64,000 nt of DNA, from NCBI GenBank assembly GCA_041392765.1, contig JAWKLL010000001.1, positions 124,001 to 188,000 on the forward strand, given 5' to 3'. This document shows positions 10,186 to 19,376 of this stretch, piece after piece. The notes beneath the pieces are model-generated. The model was not told the origin of the DNA, did not search any database, and saw only the letters and a list, made by a program, of their open reading frames with translations. The first letter of the stretch is position 1, and every line of letters begins with the position of its first letter. This DNA is from Lewinella sp041392765. GTDB taxonomy: Bacteria; Bacteroidota; Bacteroidia; Chitinophagales; Saprospiraceae. A program made the position numbers and the translations under genes.

Positions 10186-10315
10186 GACGGAAATAAACTG
10201 TTCAATTTTTTTAGGCGATTCGCAAATATTTTCACATAATTTCTCCCGATAGCTATCGGGATCAATTATTTAGAAAATTTTCGAATCAAAAAATTGAACA
10301 GTTTATTTATCCGTC
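10186..10315. mobile_element. Fold-back (MITE-like) element H1, 130 bp
   Basis: Ends GACGGA ... TCCGTC. The arms pair over about 55 nt: GACGGAAATAAACTGTTCAA on the left against the same sequence with a small insertion on the right, then GATTCG and AAAATTTTC blocks, with a central CCCGATAGCTATCGGG palindrome. It shares framework sequence with 43428-43559 (GACGGA, AATAACTG, ATTTTTT, GATTCG, ATTTTC), but the variable part of the stem is TTCAA here and CCCCC there, matched on both arms in each case. No coding capacity. Confidence 0.65.
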
Positions 10316-10385
10316 CCTTGGCGAATTTAGTGATGTCATTGGCTAGTGATAAAGGATCACGTTCGGTTACGGAATTGAGTGAAAA

Positions 10386-10572
10386 CGCTACAACTAGTAT
10401 TCAGTGGCATAAAATACGCAAATGGCCTTGAAAGACGCAATCTCGCGTAGTAGCGTATCCACTTATGAAGAAACGTTTGTTTACAGCAATTGACAAAGAC
10501 CTATCATTGTTAACCAACAGGTTGACGAGATGTGTCCACACATAAGGCCTTTTGTAGGCTTCGTAAACGAAC
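10386..10572. repeat. Dispersed repeat of about 165 bp, copy B
   Basis: Second copy of 5343-5508, in direct orientation. It is preceded by CGCTACAACTAGTATTCAG, which matches the outer end of the right RAYT repeat (5096-5114). The order is therefore repeat end, then the 165-bp unit, without the 228-bp spacer found at 5115-5342. It ends in a GGCTTCGTAAACG half-palindrome. Confidence 0.7.
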
Positions 10573-10874
10573 ATCTCGTGTTTTTCGCCTTAAAGGAACA
10601 GCGTATAGGTAGGATATTTATCCATCATTCACGTTTTTCTATAACCATTTGACGGCCACGAGGTCATTCCTGGTTTTGATGCGTTAGCTGTGCGGCGGGG
10701 CATTGGACAACGGATGGGAGCGGGTGCCATGCCGTAGCGAAGCGGAGGCGTGGCTATGAGCGGACAGCCGGGCCCTGGCTGGCAGCTACCAGATAGAAGC
10801 ATTGCGAAGCGCTGAATGCCTGCCAGGGTGGCCCATAAAATAAATTACTATAAACCAACCTGCGATCTTCTTCA
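10573..10874. other. Intergenic stretch with imperfect GC-rich inverted repeat
   Basis: No supportable gene; the overlapping frames here are shadows of GC-rich repeat DNA. An imperfect inverted repeat (GGGCCCTGGCTGGCAG near 10770 against CTGCCAGGGTGGCCC near 10834) lies just beyond the end of the membrane-protein gene and could act as a terminator, though no T-run follows. Confidence 0.4.
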
Positions 10875-11492
10875 TCATTCCTCTTCTTCCATGCCTGCCA
10901 GTACGGCTTTGAGTCGTTCTTCTTGCTTGCCCACAAAGTAGTTGTAGTACCACCGCATACCCCAATAGCATAGGATAGCCAGCAAGGCCAACAGCGGTAG
11001 CGCCAAGGCCCAAAATTTGAGGGTATATAACGGGCCGAAATCGTTGTTAGCACCTATGCCGAAACCTGCAAAAAAACCGAGTATCAAGGAAATAGGGGTC
11101 AGTATCAGTGCTAATCGAAGGAGTCGCTGGCGGTAATCGGCAATGAGGTCGATATACGCTCGCGTGGAAGCGACTACGTCTAAGGTGGGAACAGCGGTTA
11201 TTTTTCGATTGAACCGTTGGAAATACATAAAGGAGAGGTACATCATGCCCGCTAAACCAGCGAATAACAACCCCAGCAGCGGCAAAGGGAGCGAGCGACA
11301 TACGTACAAAAGCACCAAAATCGCTATTCCTCCCACATACAATTCATACAGCATGAGGCGGCGCAGGTAGCTCAAAACGTCCTCGTGGCGTTGCCGGATG
11401 CGCATAGCTACATCGGGGCGAACCTGTTGGTACCACCTTCCAGCCGATTCATTGCTTTGCTCCCATGCCGATTGCCAATCAAATTCTTTCAT
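10875..11492 (-). CDS. Membrane protein paired with ECF sigma factor (candidate anti-sigma factor)
   Basis: 205 residues. A soluble, charged N-terminus of about 45 residues precedes two pairs of hydrophobic segments (about 50-90 and 122-175), giving four predicted membrane helices, and an acidic tail ending GMEEEE. I recognise no domain. Its ATG lies inside the last codons of the upstream sigma-factor gene (14-bp overlap), so the two are translationally coupled. The position directly after an ECF sigma gene and the N-in membrane topology suggest an anti-sigma role; this is inference from context, since no canonical zinc anti-sigma motif is present. Confidence 0.65.
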   Translation of the reverse strand: MKEFDWQSAWEQSNESAGRWYQQVRPDVAMRIRQRHEDVLSYLRRLMLYELYVGGIAILVLLYVCRSLPLPLLGLLFAGLAGMMYLSFMYFQRFNRKITAVPTLDVVASTRAYIDLIADYRQRLLRLALILTPISLILGFFAGFGIGANNDFGPLYTLKFWALALPLLALLAILCYWGMRWYYNYFVGKQEERLKAVLAGMEEEE

Positions 11493-11994
11493 ATCCGGCG
11501 GCGGTTAATAGTTTGTGTAAACGTTTTTTTACCCGTAGCAATCTCACCCCAATATTGGTGATGGTGATACCCAAAATATCTGCCATTTCTTCGTAGGTAT
11601 TGCCTTCCAAATGTAGTAGGATGATGGCGCGGTCATCGATTTTTAGTTGGTTGATACACTGGTACAGCAATTCCACTTGTTGCTGACGGCGGTCGTTTTC
11701 CGATCGTTGGTGGTGGCTTTCATCCGCCAGTAGGTGGGTGTAAGCATCTAACTGGGCATAGTCGGGCCGTCGGCTCGCTTTTTTATGGTGGGTCAACGCT
11801 GTGTTCAACACCACCCGATATAGATAGGTGGAAAGCGCCGAATCGCCTTTAAAGCGGGGAAAGGAATGCCAAAGCTGTATCAGCATTTCTTGGAACAAGT
11901 CCTCGAAATCGGCCTGATCGCGGGCATACACACGCCCGATCTTGTACAGGATACCATAGTGCTGGTCGATAAGCTGTTGAAATTCCTTTTCCAA
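11479..11994 (-). CDS. ECF-type RNA polymerase sigma factor (sigma-70 family)
   Basis: 171 residues with the two-domain ECF layout. Region 2 is at about residues 10-75 (DFEDLFQEMLIQLWHSFPRF, then STYLYRVVLNTALTHHKK) and region 4 at about 115-165 (INQLKIDDRAIILLHLEG, YEEMADILGITITNIGVRL, RVKKRLHKLL), whose last helix is the recognition helix for the -35-like element. The length is typical. The gene overlaps the following membrane-protein gene by 14 bp, which suggests a sigma/anti-sigma unit. The regulon cannot be read from this window. The M1 peptidase gene upstream is in the same direction and ends about 40 bp after the sigma gene's start on the opposite side, so the genes are probably separate units. 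Confidence 0.88.
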   Translation of the reverse strand: MEKEFQQLIDQHYGILYKIGRVYARDQADFEDLFQEMLIQLWHSFPRFKGDSALSTYLYRVVLNTALTHHKKASRRPDYAQLDAYTHLLADESHHQRSENDRRQQQVELLYQCINQLKIDDRAIILLHLEGNTYEEMADILGITITNIGVRLLRVKKRLHKLLTAAGYERI

Positions 11995-12034
11995 TACCTG
12001 ATTATTAGCTTTTGTATCAAAAAGGTCGGCTTTA

Positions 12035-13699
12035 TTACAGTTGTCTATGCTTAATCAGGAATAAATCTTCTGCTACGCGGAAAGCATCGCTTTTTACGCC
12101 AAAGAGCATTACTTCCTGCCACTCGCCTTGGCGGGGTTGCACGGTAATCATATTACCTTCTTTCCCTATTTTCACGGGCATGTCGAACCCTTCTACATCG
12201 GCGTTCCAGCGGTAGGAGACGGAGAGGTTGCCTGCTTTCTCTGTTAACCGGTATTCCAGCACGGGGATGGAGGTATATTCGAGGTATTGGCTGAAAAAGC
12301 GATCCCAGGTGCGTCCGGTGCGTTCGTTGAAAAATTGCACCACATCTCGGGTCGTTATTAAGCTGAGGGCGTGTTGCTGGTAGAAATCTTTGAACAATTG
12401 CCACCAAAGCGTATCATTGTCGATGGCGTGGCGAAGGGTGTGTAGCATCCAAGCACCTTTGTAGTAGTGGTCGCTACCTTCCCAATGATCCCAGTTGACA
12501 CCCATAGGGTATAGGATGGGTTCATGGTTGGCAATAAAAGGCTGCTGAGATCGTAAAGTAGCGCACGGCATCTTGATAGGATTGGGTATATTCCACATAT
12601 ACCGCTTCTAAATAAGTAGTGAAAGATTCCTGTATCCACATTTCCGACATATCGCTGCAGCCAATACTGTTGCCATAGTATTCGTGGCCGGTTTCGTGCA
12701 CAATGATGTAATCCCAATGCATGTCGCGGGGGATAAGCCCTCCCAGATAACCGCGCATGTATCGGTTTGCCATACGCGATAGCCCCAGTGTTCCATGCCG
12801 AGGTAAGGTGTTTCAATAAGGCAGATCCGTCATCCCAGAAAGGGTATTGCCCATATAGTGTTCGTAACAAGCCAATACGGGTTGTACCTGCTTGAAGTGT
12901 TCGCGTGCGCGATCTTCATTGTAGTCTAATACGTAGTAATCCAAGGCGAGGGTGTCGCCATCGGCTGCAAAATAGTCATCGCTGAAGTGGGCGTACCTGC
13001 CAATATTGAGGGTTACGTTGTAGTTGTCGATGGGGTAGGAGACGAGCCAATCGTAGGTAGCCCATCCTCCTCACTTTTGGGTGTTGGTGAGTACGCCGTT
13101 GGCTACCGCTATCTGATCTTCTGCGACGGTGAGGCGAATACGCATACTGTCGGGTTCATCGAGAGGTGGTCTTTGTTAGTACTCCCATAAACTGGCACCT
13201 GTACCCTCGCAAGCTACGGCAGTCCATGGGCGGCCTTTCAGGTCTTTAGCCACACAAAGCCACCGTCCCAAGGCGCGTTGCGAGCTACTACTAGCTGCCC
13301 GGTAGTAGTAAGTACGGAGGGTCAATGTATCGCCTTCGCGTTGTACGTTTTCAAAGTGGACAAAAACGGCATGGTACTCACGGGTGTAGCGCAACGTTTG
13401 CCCATTGCAGACGATTCGGTCGATGACCATATTATCAAAAGGTCAATTTGGGTGTTGTAAAATCGGAAACGACTTCAAAAAGCCATGTCCACAAAGCCGC
13501 TGATTGCCTGCTTTCTCATCCACTTTGATGTCTAATGTATAGCCATGAACATTGTAGCAGGTGCGTTCCGGGCGCAGACTGCCCCTCAAGGTATCTGCCC
13601 GCGAGAAGGAGTGCCCCGCATAAAAATCTTTTTGCGCATGCCCGATCGTTGCACACAGCAATATTCCATACCCTAGAGGAGAAGCCTCATTGTTGACAT
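12035..13699 (-). CDS. M1-family zinc metallopeptidase (aminopeptidase), frameshifted
   Basis: Pieces in several frames make a protein of about 550 residues. The N-terminus has a signal peptide (GYGILLCATIGHAQ after a frame break near 13670) and the M1 beta-domain (VHGYTLDIKVD). The catalytic domain is near 12690: IIVHETGHEYYGN supplies the HExxH zinc ligands, and the downstream glutamate ligand is in EMWIQESFTTYLEA. The C-terminal half (GSDHYYKGAWMLHTLRHAID, TGRTWDRFFSQYLEY) is the usual M1 helical region. The expected family exopeptidase GxMEN motif falls in a damaged region near 12800 (RHGTLG) and looks altered to GTLG in the available frame. Breaks near 13670, 13440, 13180-13070, 12800 and 12570 all look like single-base losses. 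A secreted or periplasmic aminopeptidase is the likely role. Confidence 0.78.
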
Positions 13700-13723
13700 T
13701 TTATTATGATTAATAGTTTTTTA

Positions 13724-16012
13724 TCACTTAATTTCCTTTTGTGCCGTTGCACTTACAAACAAGATATTACCAATACCGTCATATCCTTTGAATACATCGA
13801 TCCCGTGGTGGCGAACGGCTTCTTCTCGAAAACCTAAAATAACGAGGTCTGCATCTTGTGAATGGTGCGTGATGACAGCTCGTGTGTCATTGTCAGGTTT
13901 ACGGACGATGAGGTCAATGTTTTGAGAAGAAATCGGCAATTGCCCTGCTTCGATGAGCAGGTTGAGATGCTGATATTCATCTTTGGCAACATCTTCGGGA
14001 TACAGGGCAAAGATACGGATAGTAGCACCAGCCCAGTCGCTGTGCCCTACCAAATATAAGCCAAAAAGTATCATAAGGCTGGCGTTCTCAAAATCGTGGT
14101 TGGTTAACCAAATATGAATTTCCTTCTTGAGGCCAAACCCCCGTTCTGCGCTGGCAAGGATGGTGATGTCGAAATCTACCGACCGGATCAGCTTGAAATT
14201 GTCGATAATATCCACAAGGTCATCCGGGAAGTGCTTGGAAAATTCCAGTAATAGAAGATTATTAGCCGTGCCTGCCATCCCCGGCAATTGGATGACAGAC
14301 GCAATGCTTGATGTATAGGAGGGGCTGATCATCGTATCCACATAAATATTGCTGTGGCTGGTTTCTGCCATGCGGATCAGTCGTTCCTTAATAACTTGGG
14401 CATCTTGGTGCGTTTGTTTAGACAAATATCCCCTAATATGATGGATATAGGTACCAAAACCATATTTTTCAGCTATCCAGCGCAGCATATCAAATGCCCC
14501 CATTCGATGGAATGTATCATCGGTGAGTGCAACGGCAGAGGGTCTCCATCCTGCTTTTACCTTATCTGCTTTTTGTAAAAATACTTGTAATCGCCTACTC
14601 AGTTGGAAAATAACCCCTTGAAAAATAACAGCAATACTGCGCTTGTCGGGATTGAAAGCGGCAATAACAAAATACAAAGCGAGGATGAGCACAACAGCCA
14701 ATAAGGCATAGGAGGGATTCATGAAGAACATAAGCCCAAAAGAAGCAACCGCACCAAATAAGGAAATGAGCCAATTAGATCGAAAACGAGGTCGGTAACT
14801 GGGGTCGGCAGCAAAATGATTTAAGAAAGAAATGAGGCATAACGATCCGTAAGTTACCATGAAAAACATAGAAATAATTTCTGCCACGCTATCAATGGCC
14901 CCCATGAAGATAAAAAACAAGGCAATACAAACCGTAATAATAGAGGCATTAAAAGGTTCATCATTAGCACCTCGCCCATGAGACATCCATTTATTGAGTG
15001 CCGGAGTGGGAAATATTTGATCTCTGGCAATTGCTTGCAATGTACGAGGAGCAACCAGCACAGAACCCAATGCAGAGGAGAGGGTGGCCGCCGCCAAGCC
15101 AACAGGAATGAGCCACCATCCCTGAAAAGCAATATCAGCCATTACTAAACGAGAGGTGTCTGCAAGGTCGGCTGGATTGGCCGAAGTAGATAGCTTATAT
15201 GCGATGAGGATATAAACCACCATGCCTGTAATCGTAGCAGCTAGTGTTCCCAAAGGAATGGACCGCCCTGGGTTTCGCAGATCCCCAGAGAGTCCTACCC
15301 CCGCTGTCATGCCGGTGAACGCTGGGAAAATTATAGCAAAAACCGTGAAGAAACCTATGGGTAATAGGGGATTCTCAGGAGCGTCGGTTGTAGGAGGGGT
15401 AGCGGAGAGGTATTCGTAAACCGTTAGGAGCGGATCGAAAGGGTGTTGCTCGGCATAAGTCGTTTGTCCCATGAAAAAGGCTACCATACTGATACCGAGA
15501 ATACCTACTACCCAGTAGAGTGTTTTTACACCTAAGTCCGCTCCTTTAGCGAGTACAATAGCGGTAAGCAACAACAACGCTGGCACGCTTATCGTCTGTT
15601 TTTGCAGCATCAACCATCGCAACCCATCCGGCATAGCAACATTTTCTACCAACCAAGCACTTGCTGTGGCAAAAGCTTCTGTAAATGCCATGATATAAAA
15701 GGCTACACTGATGGCTTGCGACATATATAATGCCAGTCCGATTGTTGACCCTATCACCAATCCAAATGAACGCGAAATGATGTAGTACTCACCACCTCCT
15801 TCCACTTTTTGGTTGGTGGCAATTTCGGCTATGGCCATTGCAGTGGGAATCGTGACGGCATGACCAATGATGATAATGGCTAGTGTACCTAAAAATCCCA
15901 CTGTTCCCACAGCAAACCCAAAACGAAGGAACATGATCGCTCCTAAAATGGTAGAGATGGCCGTGAAAAAAACAGGTGCCGTTCCAAATTTTTGTTGTGT
16001 CAGCGTACTCAT
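13724..16012 (-). CDS. SLC12-like (APC superfamily) cation-chloride / amino-acid permease with soluble C-terminal domain
   Basis: 762 residues, frame intact. The N-terminus (FFTAISTILGAIMFLRFGFA) is the first-helix signature of SLC12 cation-chloride cotransporters and related APC permeases. About 12 hydrophobic segments span residues 12-470, including GMTAGVGLSGDLRNPGRSIP, the conserved loop before TM6-7. Residues about 480-760 are soluble and contain a segment resembling the SLC12 C-terminal / universal-stress-like fold (HSNIYVDTMISPS, DLVILGFRE). The substrate cannot be fixed from sequence: Na-K-Cl-type ion transport is the closest family description, amino acids the alternative. It stands alone, convergent with nothing and divergent from the T9SS gene at 16292. 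Confidence 0.82.
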   Translation of the reverse strand: MSTLTQQKFGTAPVFFTAISTILGAIMFLRFGFAVGTVGFLGTLAIIIIGHAVTIPTAMAIAEIATNQKVEGGGEYYIISRSFGLVIGSTIGLALYMSQAISVAFYIMAFTEAFATASAWLVENVAMPDGLRWLMLQKQTISVPALLLLTAIVLAKGADLGVKTLYWVVGILGISMVAFFMGQTTYAEQHPFDPLLTVYEYLSATPPTTDAPENPLLPIGFFTVFAIIFPAFTGMTAGVGLSGDLRNPGRSIPLGTLAATITGMVVYILIAYKLSTSANPADLADTSRLVMADIAFQGWWLIPVGLAAATLSSALGSVLVAPRTLQAIARDQIFPTPALNKWMSHGRGANDEPFNASIITVCIALFFIFMGAIDSVAEIISMFFMVTYGSLCLISFLNHFAADPSYRPRFRSNWLISLFGAVASFGLMFFMNPSYALLAVVLILALYFVIAAFNPDKRSIAVIFQGVIFQLSRRLQVFLQKADKVKAGWRPSAVALTDDTFHRMGAFDMLRWIAEKYGFGTYIHHIRGYLSKQTHQDAQVIKERLIRMAETSHSNIYVDTMISPSYTSSIASVIQLPGMAGTANNLLLLEFSKHFPDDLVDIIDNFKLIRSVDFDITILASAERGFGLKKEIHIWLTNHDFENASLMILFGLYLVGHSDWAGATIRIFALYPEDVAKDEYQHLNLLIEAGQLPISSQNIDLIVRKPDNDTRAVITHHSQDADLVILGFREEAVRHHGIDVFKGYDGIGNILFVSATAQKEIK

Positions 16013-16291
16013 TTTTTGCGCTTGATGTCATTTGTTACCGTCAAATTACTAATACCTACTCAATATATAGGTTTTATATAAACCTTCTAATCTGGTATGA
16101 TAAATTTTGAAAATGAATTGAAAATATAAACGCACTACGTGTGACTTTCTCTAAGTGCCTCGTCAGAAGTGCAACGAAACAATTTATGATTTTTTTTATA
16201 TAATATGTCCGTTTTTATTATTTTTGCAGCCGTTTACTAAGCGAAAACTGCCGTTTACCCAAATAAGCTACATACTAAACACAATAACAAC

Positions 16292-17602
16292 ATGAGAAAA
16301 TTACTTTTTACACACTTTTTAATGCTGGTGATAACCAGTCTGTTTGCTACCCAATACACGAGTGTCAAAAATGGCCCGTGGAATGATCCTACTACTTGGT
16401 CACCGGCGGGTATTCCCAACATTAGCTCAAGTGCGGCCTGGCCGGGCGATAATGTGACGATTAAGCACCAGGTTACATTCACCGGCAATTTGACTACGGC
16501 TAAAAAGTCAACCGTGTTCGTAGAGGCAGGTGGAAGTTTTACCGTTACAGGCACCCTCGATATTGCCAATACCAGTACTTCCTCCTTTACCGTTGCATCA
16601 GGCGCAAACTTGACGACTGGTATCCTGACGGTTTCTTCTTGCTGTAGCGATGTCATGTTGGGTGGTACCATCCAAACTAATGACTTCCACTTTACCGCTT
16701 CCCAACAGCTTACCATTACGGGAGATATGACGGTCAATGGTGATTTCGATACACAAGGCGGAAGTAGTATCCTTTTCAATAGCAGTACTTTTTCTGTTTT
16801 GGGAGAAACCCAAAGTAAAGGCAGTGTCCGTTTCTACGTGGACGGGCAGTCTTATCTTGATTTGGGCGACCTAAAACTGACGGGGGATGCAGACATCATT
16901 GGCATCAATCAAGGTGGGGTAATCAGCTATTCATCCATTTTTATGCACAGTGGCTCAAATATCATCACTTGTGTGAATGGTAATTGCAACTACGATGGAA
17001 GTATGAATACGTCGATGATTCCTTCCCCTTTAGATCTTGTAACTGGAGCGCAGTTCTTGCCCGTTGTGCTGAACTACTATCGTGCTACCGCCAACCACCA
17101 AGGTGTTTCGCTGCAATGGGCTACTGCTCAGGAATCAGGCAACGATTTTTTCTTATTGGAATACAGCACAGATGGTAAGCAATTCAGTTCGTTGGCAACT
17201 GTCAAGGGGGCAGGTAATAGCAATGTCCCTACTGCTTATGAATGGGCACACTCCACCCCGGCAGCTGGTGCCAACTACTACAAACTGACACAATACGACT
17301 GGGATGGTACCGTCACCTTCTTAGGTCTGCAAGTAATAAACACACAGTCTTCGTCTTTCACAGTAGAGGGCATTAGCCCCAATCCCAGTTTTGCTGGCCA
17401 GCAGGTTCGCTTGTTGATGCCACAAGACACATATCCAATTAACGTACATTTGGTGAATGGTAGCGGCCAGCAATGGTTGCTGCCACTTTTATCAGATGGA
17501 TTCCTGACACTACCTGCCCACCTGCCTTCGGGTATGTATTATGTAAGGTGTGTTTTGCCCGATGAGGTTCAAACTGTGCCATTACTTATCAATCGACAAT
17601 AA
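16292..17602 (+). CDS. T9SS-secreted protein with C-terminal sorting domain
   Basis: 436 residues with a Sec signal peptide (MRKLLFTHFLMLVITSLFA). Mature residues about 22-250 are a Ser/Thr/Gly-rich beta-solenoid-like stretch that opens with NGPWNDPTTWSPAGIP, a start common in Bacteroidota surface proteins with G8-like domains, and contains PGDNVTIKHQVTF. Residues 265-350 (NHQGVSLQWATAQESGNDFF, EYSTDGKQFSSLATVKG) are the beta-sandwich that often precedes the sorting domain, and the end (GISPNPSFAGQQVRL, GMYYVRC) is a type A sorting domain. Surface or extracellular location is well supported; the ligand or substrate is unknown. A terminator follows at 17673. Confidence 0.82.
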   Translation: MRKLLFTHFLMLVITSLFATQYTSVKNGPWNDPTTWSPAGIPNISSSAAWPGDNVTIKHQVTFTGNLTTAKKSTVFVEAGGSFTVTGTLDIANTSTSSFTVASGANLTTGILTVSSCCSDVMLGGTIQTNDFHFTASQQLTITGDMTVNGDFDTQGGSSILFNSSTFSVLGETQSKGSVRFYVDGQSYLDLGDLKLTGDADIIGINQGGVISYSSIFMHSGSNIITCVNGNCNYDGSMNTSMIPSPLDLVTGAQFLPVVLNYYRATANHQGVSLQWATAQESGNDFFLLEYSTDGKQFSSLATVKGAGNSNVPTAYEWAHSTPAAGANYYKLTQYDWDGTVTFLGLQVINTQSSSFTVEGISPNPSFAGQQVRLLMPQDTYPINVHLVNGSGQQWLLPLLSDGFLTLPAHLPSGMYYVRCVLPDEVQTVPLLINRQ

Positions 17603-17672
17603 ATTTTATCCGCTGAGCGCAACTTTTGCGCCAATACTTTCGTAAACGAGGTTTAGTGAACATGACCTTTTA

Positions 17673-17713
17673 GAACCCGGGCGGCTTCTGGCTACTCCGG
17701 GTTCCTTTTTTTA
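17673..17713 (+). terminator. Rho-independent terminator
   Basis: Stem GAACCCGG / CCGGGTTC with a 16-nt loop, followed by a run of T. It lies between the convergent genes ending at 17602 (+) and 17731 (-); the T-run is on the + strand. Confidence 0.75.
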
Positions 17714-17730
17714 GGCCATTGGGTGTCCTT

Positions 17731-18684
17731 TTACCCTTCATCAATAATGGCATCATCGAAAATTTCATCACCATCGCCATCTAAATCTTCGAATCCGGCG
17801 GCTTTACCTCCTTTCGCGGCTGGTGGGGAAGAAGGGTCTTTAGTGATTTGGATATCTTTACCGCCTTCATTGAAGTAGTCGCCTTTGGCGAAACGGTCAG
17901 CTTTGGCAAAAAAGTCATCTTTTCCATCCAATAGGCTGCCCTTGGTGTTTTGCAGGGCACTATCGGCGCGTTCTTGTGCTTGCCGAGCCATTTCTTCCGC
18001 TTTTTCCTGTACGGATTGCAGGCTTTCCCTGTCGGCGGCATCTTGGGCTTTAGCCACCATATCGGCAGCTTTATCGGTTAAGTCGCTGCCCATTTCCTTG
18101 GCTTTTCCTAGTATTTTACCGCCAATGTCTAATACTTTTTCACCAATATCTTCCGAAACGTCCATTACTTTCTTTCCAGCTTCATTAGCGGCATCTATAG
18201 CCTGAGCACCTGTGCGGGCGGCTTTATCCAAAAGCTGGTCGGCTGATTTTGCTAAAGCACTGGGTTCCTTGGGGGCGGCATCTGCTACATCCGACTCAAA
18301 ATCAATAGGGCCGGCAGCGGCTCGCGGAGTTGTCGTAGCAGTAGGTGCGGGTTGCTCGTGCTCCAAGGGCTTTGTTTCAAACCAGTCTGCTGCTTTGTCT
18401 TTCAATTCTTTTCCCTTTTCCATTGCTTGGCGGGTTTCTTCCCATACCTTATCGGTTATATCTTCGGCTACTTCTTTAGCTTTAGTTCTTACCTCGGAAG
18501 TACTCTCTACTAAATCATCTGCCCATTCGCTCACTTTGGTGGTTGCTTGCCCCAGTATATCACTGCCTTTGTCTGCCAATTCGCTGGCCGTTTCTTTAGT
18601 AGCCTCGGCGGCTTTATCTGTAGCTGATTTTGCCACTGCTTTGGCACCAAAGAATATGCGTTTCAAATCATCTTTTAGGCTCAT
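17731..18684 (-). CDS. LEA/apolipoprotein-like amphipathic helical protein
   Basis: 317 residues made almost wholly of charged amphipathic helix: repeated segments of the type DKAAEATKETASELADKG, TDKVWEETRQAMEKG, DLTDKAADMVAKAQDAADR, with spacing close to an 11-residue period typical of group 3 LEA and YtxH/apolipoprotein-like proteins. There is no signal peptide or membrane helix. A Pro/Ala/Thr linker (about 112-130) splits two helical halves, and the C-terminus is acidic (FEDLDGDGDEIFDD). Family knowledge suggests a desiccation, osmotic or membrane-stress protectant; that is inference, as such repeats arise easily by convergence. Confidence 0.65.
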   Translation of the reverse strand: MSLKDDLKRIFFGAKAVAKSATDKAAEATKETASELADKGSDILGQATTKVSEWADDLVESTSEVRTKAKEVAEDITDKVWEETRQAMEKGKELKDKAADWFETKPLEHEQPAPTATTTPRAAAGPIDFESDVADAAPKEPSALAKSADQLLDKAARTGAQAIDAANEAGKKVMDVSEDIGEKVLDIGGKILGKAKEMGSDLTDKAADMVAKAQDAADRESLQSVQEKAEEMARQAQERADSALQNTKGSLLDGKDDFFAKADRFAKGDYFNEGGKDIQITKDPSSPPAAKGGKAAGFEDLDGDGDEIFDDAIIDEG

Positions 18685-18890
18685 GTTGTAGCTGTGTTAT
18701 GGTTCAAGTACAAAGTACAGCATTTTTTTGGAAAAAATTATACTTCGGTATTTTTAATACGGAAACGAAACTGTTTTGCACAGTTGCAAGAGAATGAGGC
18801 TTAGTGTAAAATATTTATCATTTTACAAAATATTATTATTAAATCAAAAATTTACGCTTGCGTTAAAAAATAAAATTTTGAATAAAAATA

Positions 18891-18921
18891 TTGACTTCGT
18901 GTAAAAAGCACCCTATCTTTG
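18891..18921 (+). promoter_or_regulatory. Bacteroidota sigma-A promoter (TTG-N20-TATCTTTG)
   Basis: TTGAC at 18891 and TATCTTTG at 18914-18921 match the Bacteroidota consensus TTG / TAnnTTTG with 20-nt spacing. It lies about 65 bp before the small membrane protein at 18987. The surrounding 300 bp (18685-18986) is AT-rich and non-coding. Confidence 0.7.
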
Positions 18922-18986
18922 CAATCAAATTTTGAATAACTACACTTTTTTTAACAAATATTCCGGCACTTTAGGGTGTCGGTTTA

Positions 18987-19190
18987 ATGAAAACGAACAT
19001 GTTGCAGAGATTGAGTCAGCCTGAATCAGTGTTTATCTGGTGGATCGCACTGGGGCTTTTGATCGGATTGTTTTTTGCCCAAATGGTAGGTAGCTTCACA
19101 GTAGGTATCACCATGGGTTTGGCGCTAAGCCTTTTAGTAGGTAAGGCGACCTACCGCATCAGTCGTGGTATCACACGGTCGATGCGTTAA
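18987..19190 (+). CDS. Small two-helix membrane protein
   Basis: 67 residues: a short charged N-terminus, two hydrophobic segments (about 15-33 VFIWWIALGLLIGLFFAQM and 37-52 VGITMGLALSLLVG), then a basic tail (YRISRGITRSMR) that should stay in the cytoplasm. I recognise no family. A strong promoter precedes it and a good terminator follows, so it is a single-gene unit and very likely real despite its size. Confidence 0.65.
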   Translation: MKTNMLQRLSQPESVFIWWIALGLLIGLFFAQMVGSFTVGITMGLALSLLVGKATYRISRGITRSMR

Positions 19191-19215
19191 GAATTTACGA
19201 GTTTATTTTCGAGAA

Positions 19216-19251
19216 AGCGGGATGAGCAGATGGCTTGATCCCGCTTTTTTT
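19216..19251 (+). terminator. Rho-independent terminator
   Basis: Stem AGCGGGAT / ATCCCGCT with a 14-nt loop and a run of seven T, 25 bp after the small membrane-protein gene. Confidence 0.85.
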
Positions 19252-19327
19252 GTGCTTATCAGTTTGTAGAAATAGAGTAGAAAGTGGGTGTAAAAATGCT
19301 TAATTGTGCAAATGTGTAAAAATAAGC

Positions 19328-19358
19328 TTGTTTTTTTATTCTTATTTTTACATCTTTG
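19328..19358 (+). promoter_or_regulatory. Probable promoter of the ATPase gene
   Basis: TTG at 19328-19330 and CATCTTTG at 19351-19358 with 20-nt spacing; the second box differs from TAnnTTTG at its first base. It ends 18 bp before the ATG at 19377. Confidence 0.5.
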
Positions 19359-19376
19359 TGGTAAACAAGCTATTTT

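Noticed and set aside
9960..10187. 75-codon plus-strand frame next to element H1
   Set aside because: No recognisable signature; ends in the fold-back element and has no promoter.
10186..10315. Retron msr-msd or group II intron structure
   Set aside because: No reverse transcriptase gene lies near any of the fold-back elements; they are better explained as MITE-like.
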